From Adiantum capillus-veneris (lineage: Eukaryota > Streptophyta > Polypodiopsida > Polypodiales > Pteridaceae), in contig CM043969.1 of assembly GCA_014529385.2 (NCBI GenBank), positions 27,681,946 to 27,745,945 on the forward strand: a DNA stretch of 64,000 nucleotides, given 5' to 3'. The translations under genes were made by a program, and so were the position numbers. Positions within the stretch are counted from its first letter, which is position 1; the number at the start of each line of letters is the position of its first letter. Shown in pieces: positions 33,533 to 44,547 of this stretch. The notes beneath the pieces are model-generated. The model saw only the letters and a program-made list of their open reading frames with translations. It was not told the origin of the DNA and searched no databases.

Positions 33533-36330
33533 AAGGTCACAACATTGCATTTGAAAACAAACAGTGGAAGATCTCAAAGGGATCTTTGGTGGTTGCCAAG
33601 GGAGAAAAGGTTGGTACACTTTACTTTTGTACTGTTAGCATGCAATCTTCAACTTGTGCAATAGCTACAGAAGTCAACAGTGTGGTGTGGCACTATTGGT
33701 TTTGGCATAAGAGTGCCAAAGGAATGCAAATCCTTCAATCAAAAAAGCTTTTACCAGGTTCGAAAGAAGTGGAGTTAGAGTTATGTGAGGATTGTGTTTA
33801 TGGTAAACAAAAGAGGGTAGAATTCCTAAAAGCAAGAAATGAAAGAAAAAATAAAAAACTTGATTGGTTCATTCTGATGTTTGAGGTACTACAAGTACAT
33901 CATCCCTTGGTGGCTCATTCTACTATGTAACATTCATAGATGATGCAACTAGAAAAACATGGGTTTATGTCATGAAGAATAAATCCGATGTGTTTTTCAT
34001 ATTTCAAAGGTGGAAAGCCTTTGTGGAGAATGAAGTAGGTACCAAGGCTAAATGCCTCACATCCGACAATGGAGGCGAATATTGCATTCAAAATTTTGAA
34101 AGGTTTTGTGCTAGAAATGGCATGTGGAGGCAAAGGACAACCCCAAGGACACCTCAACAAAATGGAATTTCCAAAAGGATGAACAGAACAATCATGGATG
34201 GAGCACAAAGCATACGGCCACATGCATGATTATCGCTTGAGCTTTGGACGAAAGCAGTAAGTACATACGTATGTGTATTTAATCAATCGGTCACCCTCAA
34301 CGGTATCAGATGGGGGAGTTCCAGAGGAGGCATGGACAGCTAAATCGATGAATTATTCATTTCTCAAAGTGTTTGGGTGTGATGTTTTCATGCACATAGA
34401 TAAAAACCTAAGATCAAAGCTAGATGCAAAGTCCAAAAAATGTTTCTTCATTGGCTACGGAGAGGGTGACTTTGGGTATCGCCTATGGAATCCTAAAGAT
34501 GGTAAAATATTTAGAAGTAGGGATGTAATTTTCAATGAACAAAATATGTACAAAGATTACTTGGAAAGAAAACAAACAAAATAAACAGGTGATGAGTACA
34601 TGGAGCTTGAGGATGGTGAAGACTCAAGGGGTGCAAATGGTGACAATCGTACAACAACATCAACCAAATGAGGAGCCTCAACCTATTCTCCAAATCTCTA
34701 CAAGAGCAAGTAGACCTCCAAAAAGGTTTATTCCTTCCTTCAACCATCTCTTGATCTCAGATTCTGGAGAGCCGGAATCATACAAGGAAGCTATGCAGCA
34801 CGAATCCAAAGAAGAATGGATAAAGATCATGCAAGTGGAGATAGACTCATTATATTGCAACCAAACATGGGAGTTGGTTGAGTTGTGTAAAGGTAAGCAG
34901 TCACTTGAGAACAAATGGGTGTACAAGTTGAAGAAAGAAGTAAGCGGTTTCTAAAGGCACAAGTCTAGGCTTGTGGTAAAAGGGTTTTTTCAAAAGAAAG
35001 TTATTGACTTCAATGAAATATTTTCTCTTGTTGTAAAATGAACTCAATTAAACTTGTCTTAAGCCTTGTGGTTGCTCATGATTTAAATCTGGAACAAATG
35101 GATGTAAATATGGCATTCCCTCACAGTGACTTAGAGGAGGAAATTTACATGCTTCAACCAAAGGGGTATGAAGTGAGGGGTAAGGAGAAAATGGTCTGCA
35201 GATTAAAGAAGATATTGTATGGCTTAAAGCAAGCATCCAGATAATGGTACTTGAAGTTCGATTGATGGATGTTGGATCATAGATTCAGAAGATGCAACTC
35301 AGATCACTGCGTTTACACAAAGAATTTGGAAGATAGGAAGTTCATCATCCTAATGTTGTATGTTGATGACATGCTGATTGCAAAAGCTAACATGCAGTAC
35401 ATCAAAGATCTAAAAGAGGAGCTATCTAAAACTTTTTCAATGAAATATTTAGGTGCTACAAAGAGGATACTTGGTATGAAGATATCAAGGGACAAGAGAA
35501 AGAAGACACTAAAGCTATCTCAAGAGGATTACGTCAAGAAGGTACTAGAAAGGTTTTCAATGCAAGATGCAAAATCTGTTTTTACACCTTTCGCTAGTCA
35601 CTTTAAACTAACCAAAGATATTTGTCCAAAGACACAAGAGGAGATAGCCTATATGTCTAAAGTTACATATGCTATAGTGGTAGGTTCTCTTATGTATGAT
35701 ATGGTTTGGACAAGGCCAGACATTGCACATGCAGTGGGAGTTGTAAGTAGGTTCATGACAACCTAGGTAAAGAGCACTGCCAAGGTGTGAAGTGGATACT
35801 TAGGTATCTGAAAGTGATAACAACAAATGCTTTGTATTTTGGAGGAACTGATATTTTTCTTCAAGGGTATGCTAATGCAGATATGGTAGGTGACAAAGAT
35901 ACTCGAAGGAGCCCTATTGGCTATGTCTTCATGTTTGGAGACACAACAGTAAATTGGGCTTCAAAGTTACAGAAAGTGGTCTCACTTTCTACCACGGAAG
36001 CAAAATATGTAGCAATGACGGAGGCAAGCAAAGAGATTTTGTGGCTTCACAGATTCTTAGAAGAGCATGAATTCAAACAAGACAATTGTGTCTTATACAG
36101 TGATAGCCAAAGCGCTACCCATCTTGCAAAGAAGTAAGCCTCATTCAAGGACAAAAGCACATTGAGGTGAGATATAACTTCATACGCACTCTTTTGGAAG
36201 AGGGACAGCTAAAGCTAGGAAAGGTGCATACAAGTGAAAATCTTGCAGACATGTTTACAAAGGTGGTCAACAAGGAAAAGTTGAGCTTTTGCTCATCTTC
36301 AACCGGCATTCAAGGATAAGAAGCTAGGAT
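33533..36330 (+). pseudogene. Copia integrase, reverse transcriptase and RNase H
   Basis: Pre-integrase: DEGHNIAFENKQWKISKG and VWHYWFWHKSAKGMQIL. Integrase: YYVTFIDDATRKTWVY (D), LTSDNGGEY (D), TPQQNGISKRMNRT, where the third catalytic Glu is Lys (usual GxxERxNR). Reverse transcriptase: ENKWVYKLKKEV, EQMDVNMAFPHSDLEEEIYM, KKILYGLKQASR, then the active site MLYVDDMLIA. RNase H: GYANADMVGDKDTRRSPIGY, LSTTEAKYVAMTEASKE, SDSQSATHLAKK. Stops include TGA near 34228, TAA at 34952, TGA at 35035 and TAA at 35242, with frameshifts near 33930 and 35770. A dead Copia Pol. Confidence 0.88.
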
Positions 36331-36379
36331 GAAAATCAATCACAGGTTTGGTTTGGAGATCAGTCTCCAAATGGGAGAG

Positions 36380-36509
36380 TGTTAAGTATGGAGCCTGATT
36401 TACCCCTTGTAATTTGTTGTATTAAAACACACATTTGTAAGACCCCCGTTATGAGGAGAATCCATCGTGCGTGAAGAAAAATCACTCACTAGAAACCAAA
36501 ATTTCACGT
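36380..36509 (+). repeat. Copia 3' LTR, left part
   Basis: Starts TGTTAAGTATGG after the polypurine tract and stops at ACGT, where the gypsy inserted; continues at 46569. Confidence 0.75.
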
Positions 36510-38534
36510 TGTCGTGCTGTGACACGTACATAGTGGGAACGCATGCTACAAGATCTATCTTGTATTTTTTTAGATACATAATTATATGTCCTATAGTGTA
36601 CATATGCATATTTAAGTATAATAATAAGCCTTCTATCTCATCCTATTATTTTTCTCAAGGGTAACATATCCTTACTTTACCATCAGAAAATACTATGGGA
36701 AAAGCATCAATAGCTCCGCCTCTTTAACTTGGGGCAAAAAGCATTGATTCTTTATTTCTACTATTTCATTATCATCTCACACCCTAGCTAGATCCTATAT
36801 CTAGGGTAAACTCCAATATATATATATATTCTATGTATTTTTTATACTTTTCTTATATTTCTTTTTAAATAGCTACTAGGAGAGAATCAAATCCTAGTGG
36901 GACACTAGGTGGCATGATTTCAAAGATACACTTATTTTAATGCATTATTGCAAGCATGATTACAAAACTTTGTCAAGGAGCAATGTCATGCTTTCATATG
37001 GCATGAGGTGTCCTTTGGAATTAAATGAAAGTCTAGGCTAAGGAGACCACATGAAGACTTTTGCTGCCATAAATGGACCCTATTTTGATGAATTTTTTAC
37101 ACAAGGTTCCAATCCGAATTGGAAAACAATTTTAAAATGAAAAGCGTAGCTAATGAGCTGAAGTTTTTGCCCATATTTTTACTTTTTTATTTGGAGCCAC
37201 GGTTGAGGAGATATGATCAAAATACTGGACCCCAGTCTGCCCACATCATGCAGGGGCAGCTCATTTCCAACTTTTCCAATTCCTGTTCACACTGGCTCCT
37301 CTCTTCTTGTGTAAACCCTTGGGGGTTACCTTCACCTATAAAAGGGGACCTCTTCTTCCTTGGAAGGAACTCAAGCATTCAAGCCATTGATGAGAGGAAT
37401 TCTTGAGGGAGTGAGTAGTAATGCCTAATTGTACTTAGCCATTAACATAAGCCCAAGCCTACACTTTCTCCTAGAGGGAGACTAGCCATTCTTGCAACAA
37501 GCTAACCTTGGAAGATCAAATCTAATCAAAGAAGGTCTTGCACTTGGTGTATCAATCAAAGTGGAATTATCCACTCTTCTTCTCTCTCCATCAATAATGG
37601 TGCCGAAGGGTTTGTCAAGTAAGATGTGTTCTACATTGATGTTTTCTTGATTTCTTGTTGTTTTCATTTTCATCTCTAATTCAAAATATATATATATATA
37701 TATGTATCTAATCTCATCTCCTTAACCAAACCTATCTCTCTCACTCTTAGTAATTCATCCTCTCTACGAATTTTAGGTTCTCCTTGCTACAGGTACATCT
37801 CTCCCCGTAGTATCCTTATTGCCTACGGGCAAGAATAGGGCTTGGGAGGGAAACTTCTCATCTCTTCACTTCTCTCATATCTACATTTCTCACATGCTAT
37901 CCTAGATGAATAACCCACATGATGATCATTTCTATCGCTTTCACTCTGTACAATCTATTAGAATTAACGTATGGATTAGCCGTAAAATACACTTTCAACA
38001 ACGTATAGTGTTTCTCTTTGGCCCTGAAAGGCTCAATGAAATACTTCTATCACCGGATCCCATCATACTACCTCTCATAGACTATAATTTTTCTTTTGAT
38101 GTAAGCGTAGTTATCTTGCTATGAACCAAGAGGATTTGTACACACAATTAATCCCAATCACTAGACAAAATATATATATTATGGTAAGCACAAAACTACA
38201 ATTCCAAAGAACAATTCGTAGCCTATTTGGTCATCTAAGATTGAATGCCATTAACTCATCCATTAACCCTTTCATATTACCCATGATACGATATAACCAT
38301 AGCCTTGATGTTTTCATCTTCGTATTGTTTTGACATTCTCTTTTGCGTTCTTTCTTTGTGTGTGTGAGTGCAAGAGAGAAAGAGTGAGTCTTCTTTGATT
38401 GCACTTCTTTCCAAACCCTATTCTTCATGGCATCTATGGTTTAACTCCTTCATATAGTTTTTGTTGAGTTCTCTCACAAACTCTCACAGCCATAAGCCCG
38501 GTGCTTTCCTGGCAAGACCGCAAATTTCTCGACA
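36510..38534 (+). repeat. 5' LTR of the young gypsy
   Basis: Promoter-bearing LTR with TATAAAAG at 37337-37344, a variable (TA)n tract near 37686-37703, and conserved end AAATTTCTCGACA. Confidence 0.92.
37337..37344 (+). promoter_or_regulatory. TATA box in the 5' LTR
   Basis: CACCTATAAAAGGGGACC; the same box is at 45373-45380 in the 3' LTR. It would place the transcript start near 37370. Confidence 0.6.
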
Positions 38535-38560
38535 TATTTTTGGTGAACCCGACGCGAATC
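38535..38560 (+). other. Primer-binding site region of the young gypsy
   Basis: TGGTGAACCCGACGCG begins 6-7 bases after the LTR end, with the TGG expected opposite a tRNA CCA tail. I could not assign the tRNA. Confidence 0.6.
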
Positions 38561-38587
38561 TTCTAGGGTGAGAGTTTGTGGGTAACC

Positions 38588-40963
38588 ATGGGTGATCATG
38601 TTGAGCAACAGGGTATGCATTTTGACCCAGCAACAATGCAAATGTTTCAAGCATTTGCAATGTTCATGCAACAACAACATGCTACTGAAAGAAGGGAGAG
38701 TTCAGCAACGAAGGCCATACAAGCGGTCGTCAACAGAATGGATCAGTTCAATGGCAAAGATGTAACCAAGTACTTACACGAGTATGTGAAGGAGATGGAG
38801 CTGCATCGCGTGTCAGAAGGTGAGATGATTCAAAGATTTGAGCTAGTTGTTGCTCCAGAAATTAGGGAGCATGTTAGGGCAATTAAAGATGGGCATGGGA
38901 GAAATTGGGAAGAACTCAAAGTAGCTTTAAAGGAGGAATATTTCATGGAGGACTCGGAGAGAGTGACCAAAAGGACATTCTTAGAATGGGTAGTCAAGCC
39001 AAAGCAAGGACTATCAATAACAGAGCTACTTAGGGAATTTGAGCGACGCTATGCACAACTCACTAGGACAGAAAGGGCCACACTAGATGCAGAGAAGACA
39101 TATCTTTTCTTACAAGCTGCAAGTAAAGAGTTTCAAGAAAATTTGGAGCTTCTTCTTGAAGATAAAGATGCTGAGCAAGGACTAAAGACCGACTGGAATG
39201 AGGTTGAAGGTGCTGTCTCACTGCTTGCCAAACGACAAAGAACAAGGGACAAGATGGTAGTAAACACTACAAGTCCTTCCACCTCAACTTCTGACAAAAT
39301 GGTAAAGCCTACTTTTATCCCTCCTAAGTTTGATGAGTCCATGCTAGATGAGCTTGTGAAGGGAATGCGTGACTTGAAGGTGAAGTTTGCAAAGCTTGAA
39401 GAAAAAGGCCAACCATCAGGGCCACTTCCTAGGCAAAGACAACGGCCCAAAGAAGGGTTTGTTAATAGATGTATTTGGTGTGATAGTACAGACCATGTAA
39501 GAAGGGATTGTGATGATTTTAGTGATGCTTTGTCAAAAGTTGTTGTCTTTTTTAAGGATGGTAAAATCCACTTAAGAGAGACAGGTCTACCCTTGAGAAC
39601 TAACTTTGGGAAGGGGGGAATGCAAACCTTAGTTGAAGATATGGCAACCAAGCATGCCACCTCTTCAGTTGAGGCACCTACTTATGGAGTAAAAATTGAA
39701 CATTTTTGTGATGAAGAGGTGAGTGACCATCATGGTCAAATTTGGCCAAATGTCATGCAATTAGCTAAAAAGGGAAAGCTTACAAAAGAGATTCTACATG
39801 AAGCAAGTGATTGCATACGTCTAGAAACAGGATGGAATGATCCAGTGGACTCATTGTCAGTGCATGCCTACATTACAAAATGCCAACAAAATGAGGCAAT
39901 TGTAGAAGAGAAGCGAAGACGTGAGAATGCTGATGAAGGACCATCAAAAAGAGCTTCTAGAAGTGGGGGAAGAAGCAACTCAATGCCTTCTCAAACACCC
40001 TCAACACAAGGAGCATCTCCATCTGAAGTACTCATGGAGGAGTCTACAACAGGAAAGAAGAAAGAGCCAACAAAAGGTAAGACAAAAGGCCCAACTTATA
40101 AACTACAATCTGATATTGAGGTTGCTACAGATTTAAAGAAAGTATTGGAGGAAAGGATCTTGAATAGCAAGATTGAGTTCACTCTGGGAGAAGTTCTTGG
40201 CATTGCAAAGCGTGAATTCCACGAGGAGATCATTGACATTATCAAGAGGAAGAGGCAAACCCTTGCTGAAGTTTCTCGTCCACAGGTTGAAGGGGAAACC
40301 TCGAAGACACAAGGGATGCAACTGCAAAATAAAGAGAATGATGGAGCTATGGTAGGATGCTACCAATCTAGTGGGAGAGTGAAGCAAGTGCATTTCTCAA
40401 ATGATGATGAAGAAGCTGAAGATATTCCTAGGAGTTACTATTCACGAAGTCATTGGGCAAGGGCTACTACAGAAACTTTGGTCAAGGTAGGTGATCTTGA
40501 AGAGCCATTTGTTGCCTTGATTGACCATGGTTCAGAAATAAACATAATGTCAAAGAGTCTCTACAACAAGTGCAAATGGACAATGGACACAGATCATGGT
40601 TGGATGGTAAAAGTGGCAAACAATTCATCCGGTGAATTGTATGCAGCATGTCCAGGTGTGAAGGTGACAATAGGTGATGTCAAGATTGACCAAAACTTCT
40701 TTGTTCAGGATACATCTTCATATCATCTCATCCTTGGACAACCCTACATTGTGGGAGTTCGAATGGAAACAAAGGTAATGGACGATGGTTCAGCATATGC
40801 TAGGATACGTAGCAAAGATGGTAAACGTGCTGTCCAATCTCTCACAGTTTGTGTAAACCATGAAAGAAATCGTGACAACCTCAGAGAACATCCTCTACCA
40901 AAGGTGAGCAAAGAGTTTCATGATCATAGAGAAATGATGGGTTTTTTCCAAGTACCATTGTAA
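38588..40963 (+). CDS. Gag-protease polyprotein of the young gypsy
   Basis: 791 codons from the first Met (MGDHVEQQGMHF) without a stop. A retrotransposon gag core reads MDQFNGKDVTKYLHEYVKEM and LREFERRYAQL, followed by a CCHC-like finger CIWCDSTDHVRRDC (about 39468), a long Lys/Ser-rich linker, and a retropepsin with ALIDHGSEINIMS: D-H-G replaces the usual D-S/T-G, as in some fungal elements I recall. LILGQPYI supplies the second motif. A stop at 40961-40963 follows just after a slippery site, so Pol would come from -1 frameshifting. It assembles cytoplasmic particles and processes the polyprotein. Confidence 0.9.
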   Translation: MGDHVEQQGMHFDPATMQMFQAFAMFMQQQHATERRESSATKAIQAVVNRMDQFNGKDVTKYLHEYVKEMELHRVSEGEMIQRFELVVAPEIREHVRAIKDGHGRNWEELKVALKEEYFMEDSERVTKRTFLEWVVKPKQGLSITELLREFERRYAQLTRTERATLDAEKTYLFLQAASKEFQENLELLLEDKDAEQGLKTDWNEVEGAVSLLAKRQRTRDKMVVNTTSPSTSTSDKMVKPTFIPPKFDESMLDELVKGMRDLKVKFAKLEEKGQPSGPLPRQRQRPKEGFVNRCIWCDSTDHVRRDCDDFSDALSKVVVFFKDGKIHLRETGLPLRTNFGKGGMQTLVEDMATKHATSSVEAPTYGVKIEHFCDEEVSDHHGQIWPNVMQLAKKGKLTKEILHEASDCIRLETGWNDPVDSLSVHAYITKCQQNEAIVEEKRRRENADEGPSKRASRSGGRSNSMPSQTPSTQGASPSEVLMEESTTGKKKEPTKGKTKGPTYKLQSDIEVATDLKKVLEERILNSKIEFTLGEVLGIAKREFHEEIIDIIKRKRQTLAEVSRPQVEGETSKTQGMQLQNKENDGAMVGCYQSSGRVKQVHFSNDDEEAEDIPRSYYSRSHWARATTETLVKVGDLEEPFVALIDHGSEINIMSKSLYNKCKWTMDTDHGWMVKVANNSSGELYAACPGVKVTIGDVKIDQNFFVQDTSSYHLILGQPYIVGVRMETKVMDDGSAYARIRSKDGKRAVQSLTVCVNHERNRDNLREHPLPKVSKEFHDHREMMGFFQVPL
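40942..40948 (+). promoter_or_regulatory. Probable -1 ribosomal frameshift site TTTTTTC
   Basis: In the gag-pro frame the codons are GGT TTT TTC, so T-TTT-TTC fits the X-XXY-YYZ rule. The -1 frame is open from here, reads PSTIVKRDCSG and joins the pol frame, whose first Met is at 41032. The gag-pro stop is only five codons downstream. A stimulatory structure was not identified. Confidence 0.6.
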
Positions 40964-43900
40964 AGCGGGATTGCAGTGGTACAGAAAGAAAAAGGGTCTC
41001 GCCTGATCCAAAAATAGGTGAAACTTTCTCAATGAGCTCCTTGGTAACAAGGAATGGATCAGTATGTTTTACAAAACTTGAAGATTTGAAGAGATATGAG
41101 AGGAATTATGTGCATAATGTACAAATAGGCATGAAAAAGAGTGGGTTGCTAAAGCCTACTGAAAATGTTTTGGGTTTGTGTGAACAAGTTTCTTTTGTAG
41201 ATACTATGGGTGAGCTTGATGCTATAATGAGGTCTAGTTTGCATCTTGAAAATGAAGTTGTGGAAGTTTTCTCTATGGAAATGTATCAAGTAATAGAAGC
41301 CTTTAAAGAAAGCCAAACAGTTGGCCCAGAAGTCCATGTTGAAACTAAATACAAGAGTGTAGCAAAGAAGGTGAAACAAGTAGCTTCACCCTTACCACCC
41401 AACAACAGGGAAAAGATTGAACAAGCTTCTTTACAACCAAGTTTGCGGAATCCTAAAAAGATTGGGGATACCTTCACAAAGGAGTCTTTTCAAGAGTTGC
41501 AGATTGGTTGCGAGGAGTTTCTAACACAGGAGGAGACAAAGTGCTTCAAAGAAATGCTTTCAAAGCATGGTAAGGCTTTTGCATTTGAGCCACATGAGAT
41601 AGGATGTGTTGATCCTTATATTGTAGCTCCTATGGTAATTTTCACAATACCTCATGTGCCTTGGAATCTGCGGCCTATTCCGGTTCCAAAGGCTCATTTG
41701 CCAAAGTTAGTAGAGCTACTGAATGAGAAAATCAAAATGGGAATCTTGGAGCCTTCTTGTGCTCCATACTCAAACAGGTGGTTCACAGTTCCAAAGAAGA
41801 ATGGTTCTCTACGCTTCATCGAAGATATGCAACCAGTGAACAAGGTGACAATTAGAAATGTAGGTACAAGTCCAATTGTGGATGAATTTGCAGAGGCGTT
41901 TGCAGGGAGGGCAATCTACTCAATGGGGGATCTCTACTCAGGGTATGATCAATTTCAGCTTGCAATCGAAAGCAGAGACTTGACAACCATGAGGACACCT
42001 TTGGGTTTGGTAAGGATGTGTACCTTGCCACAGGGAGCAACCAACTCGGTTGCACATATGATGAATGGGATGAATAAGGTCTTACGTGACTTTATTCCTC
42101 AAATCACAATGCCTTTCATTGATGATTTGCCTATCAAAGGATGTGAAGAAAGTGACAAAGATGAAGCTTTGGATCTTAAGGGATGTCACAGGTTTGTGGT
42201 AAATCACATAAATGATTGTGATAAAATTTTGTCTAGGTTGGAAGAGGTGAATCTTACATTGTCAGGGAAAAAGTCTATGTTTGGTGTCAAAGAAGTGCTC
42301 ATTGTGGGGCACATGTGCGGGCCATATGGTAGGAAACCTTGTCCATCAAAGGTAGATGCCATCCAAAGAATGAAAGAAACATGCACTAGCATCACTGAGG
42401 TTAGAAGGTTTCTGGGAGCATGTGTCTTTTATGTTATTTGGATTCCACATTATGCACATGTAGATGATCCTCTTTATCAGCTGCTTAGAAAGAATCAAAG
42501 GTTTAAATGGACAGAAGCACATGTAAAATCTATGAAAAAGCTAAAGGAGTTACTCCAGTTAGCAACGACTTTGAGAAAGGTAGACTATGAGTGTCAAAGG
42601 CCAGTGATTGTGACAGTAGATACCAGTCCTACAGGGATTGGATGGGCAATAGGGCAAGATGACAAAGAAGGACACAGGTATGTGGTAAGATTTGGAGCAA
42701 AGGTACTAAGTGCTCGCCAAAGAAACTATCCACAGATAAAGAGAGAGTTATGGGGTATGGTTACAGCCTTGAAAAGTGGGAAAGAGTACCTAATTGGTTC
42801 ATGTGTGGTTGTAGAAACATATTGTCTACCACTTCTTGGGATGATTACAAGCTGCTCAACACTAGACATTGCTATGTTGCGGTGGATTGCCTACATTAAG
42901 TCCTTAAATCCCGAGTTTAAGCACATTGCAGGTAAAGACAATACAGTGGCAGATATGCTATCAAGGGCAAGGTATGAAGATGAGTCACAAATGATTGATG
43001 AGGGAGATGATGTAGGCACAAAATTCTATTCTATCTCTCATGTCAAAGGTAACAATGTCTGCATGACTAATTCACTTGAATTGTTCTTGAAAGATCTTTA
43101 TGAAGGTGATTGGCTTTCTATTGGAAGGTACTTGAGTACTCTAACAAAACAGGATGATTGGTCTGAACAAGAATTCAAGAGGATACGCAGGAAAGCATAT
43201 GGGTACTTTTTAAGGGATGGTTACTTGTGGAAGCATCCTAAACAAAAGGGTGCTACACCACAACGGGTTATATGTAAAAAAGAGACTCAAGTAAAGCTCA
43301 TGCAAGAGTTTCATGAGAGTCTATGGACTGGACACAGGGGTGTGTGGGCAACCTTCTCCAAGTTGAAAGAAAAATACTGGTGGAAGGGTATGTATAAAGA
43401 TGTATCTCAGTTTGTAGAGTCATGTGTAGCTTGTCAAATGTATTCAAATGTTCGACATCGTGATGGATTGCACCCTACATATCCACTAGCCATGCACTAT
43501 AAATGGGTTGTGGATCTAGTCACGATGCCTTTAGGACTCTGGCAGATGAGATACTTGGTTCTTGCACGAGAGGACCTAACTAACCAGGTTGAAGGAAGAG
43601 CATTAATAGCTAAGACCACAGAAGCTGTGTGCAAATTTCTTCTTGATGAGGTGATTTGCCGTTATGGTTGTGTGGTAAAAATCACTGCAGATCGAGGTGA
43701 ACTGGATGCCGAAGAAGCAAGGGAGTTCTTTTCTAGATTAGGGATCAAGCTTTCTCTTACTACAGCTTACAACCCTGAAGGCAATGGAAAGAGTGAAAGA
43801 GGGCATCCTCCTATCATCAAAGCTTTGGCCAAGGCTTGCAAAGGAAGAGTTGGTGAGTGGCCAAAATTGTTACCATATGCTTTATGGGCTGATCGTACAA

Positions 43901-44489
43901 CACATAGCTCAGTAACTGGCTACATGCCTGCGGAGCTAATGCATGGTCAAAAGCCAGTGATGCCGATTGAGGATACAATTCCCACATGGAATGTACTACC
44001 TTGGCAAGAGGGGCTTAGTAGGGAAGATCTCCTTGCAGTGCGTATAAGGCGCTAGAGAGAAGACCTGGAGACATTGAAGCTGCAAAAGAACGACTAAAAA
44101 ATGCAAGGTTGAAAAACAAGGACTATTTTGATAAGCGACATCGACTCAGGAGCAAAGCAATTGACAAAGGTGACTGGGTTTTAGTGTATGATAGTAGCCT
44201 TGATAACCAGCACACAGTCATGCGTAAGTTCTCAAAAAGATGGTTTGGAACGTATGTTGTAAAGCATGTGCATGAAAATGCTACTTACAGCTTGTCTGAA
44301 CTAGATGGTACAGAAGTAAAGATTCCCATTGCAGGAAAAAGGATGAAAATGTTTAAGAGAAGAGGAGACAATGATCTAGAAGATATGGATGAGGAAGAAG
44401 AGAAAAACACAGGTGAAGATCAAAGTGAACATGAAGCTCTGGAATCATCCAGTGAAGAAGAAGACAAGGAAGATGTACAAGAGGTCTAA
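40949..44489 (+). pseudogene. Pol of the young gypsy: RT, RNase H, integrase; one frameshift near 44050
   Basis: One open frame runs to TAG at 44053, then continues one base off to TAA at 44487. Reverse transcriptase: WFTVPKKNGSLRFIEDMQPVN, YSMGDLYSGYDQFQLA, LPQGATNS and catalytic FIDDLPIKG. RNase H: VTVDTSPTGIGWAIGQ and RNYPQIKRELWGM. Integrase: HHCC finger (HESLWTGHRGVWATF ... CVACQ), then D in VVDLVTMPLG, D in TADRGELD, E in GNGKSERGH, and a tail with GDWVLVYDSSLDNQ and RRWFGTYVV. The FIDDLPIKG, NPEGNGKSERGHPP and VYDSSLDNQH strings are those I associate with fungal gypsy families. The lesion separates only the C-terminal ~145 residues. Confidence 0.88.
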
Positions 44490-44547
44490 TCTTACAAAGA
44501 GACAATGTGGCACATACCGGAGGATGTGCAGGTTTAGAGGGGGTGGA

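Noticed and set aside
37906-38333. Two small ORFs in the LTR, repeated at 45940-46367
   Set aside because: They lie inside both LTRs upstream of the primer site, have no recognised motif, and differ between copies without sign of protein constraint; kept as LTR sequence.
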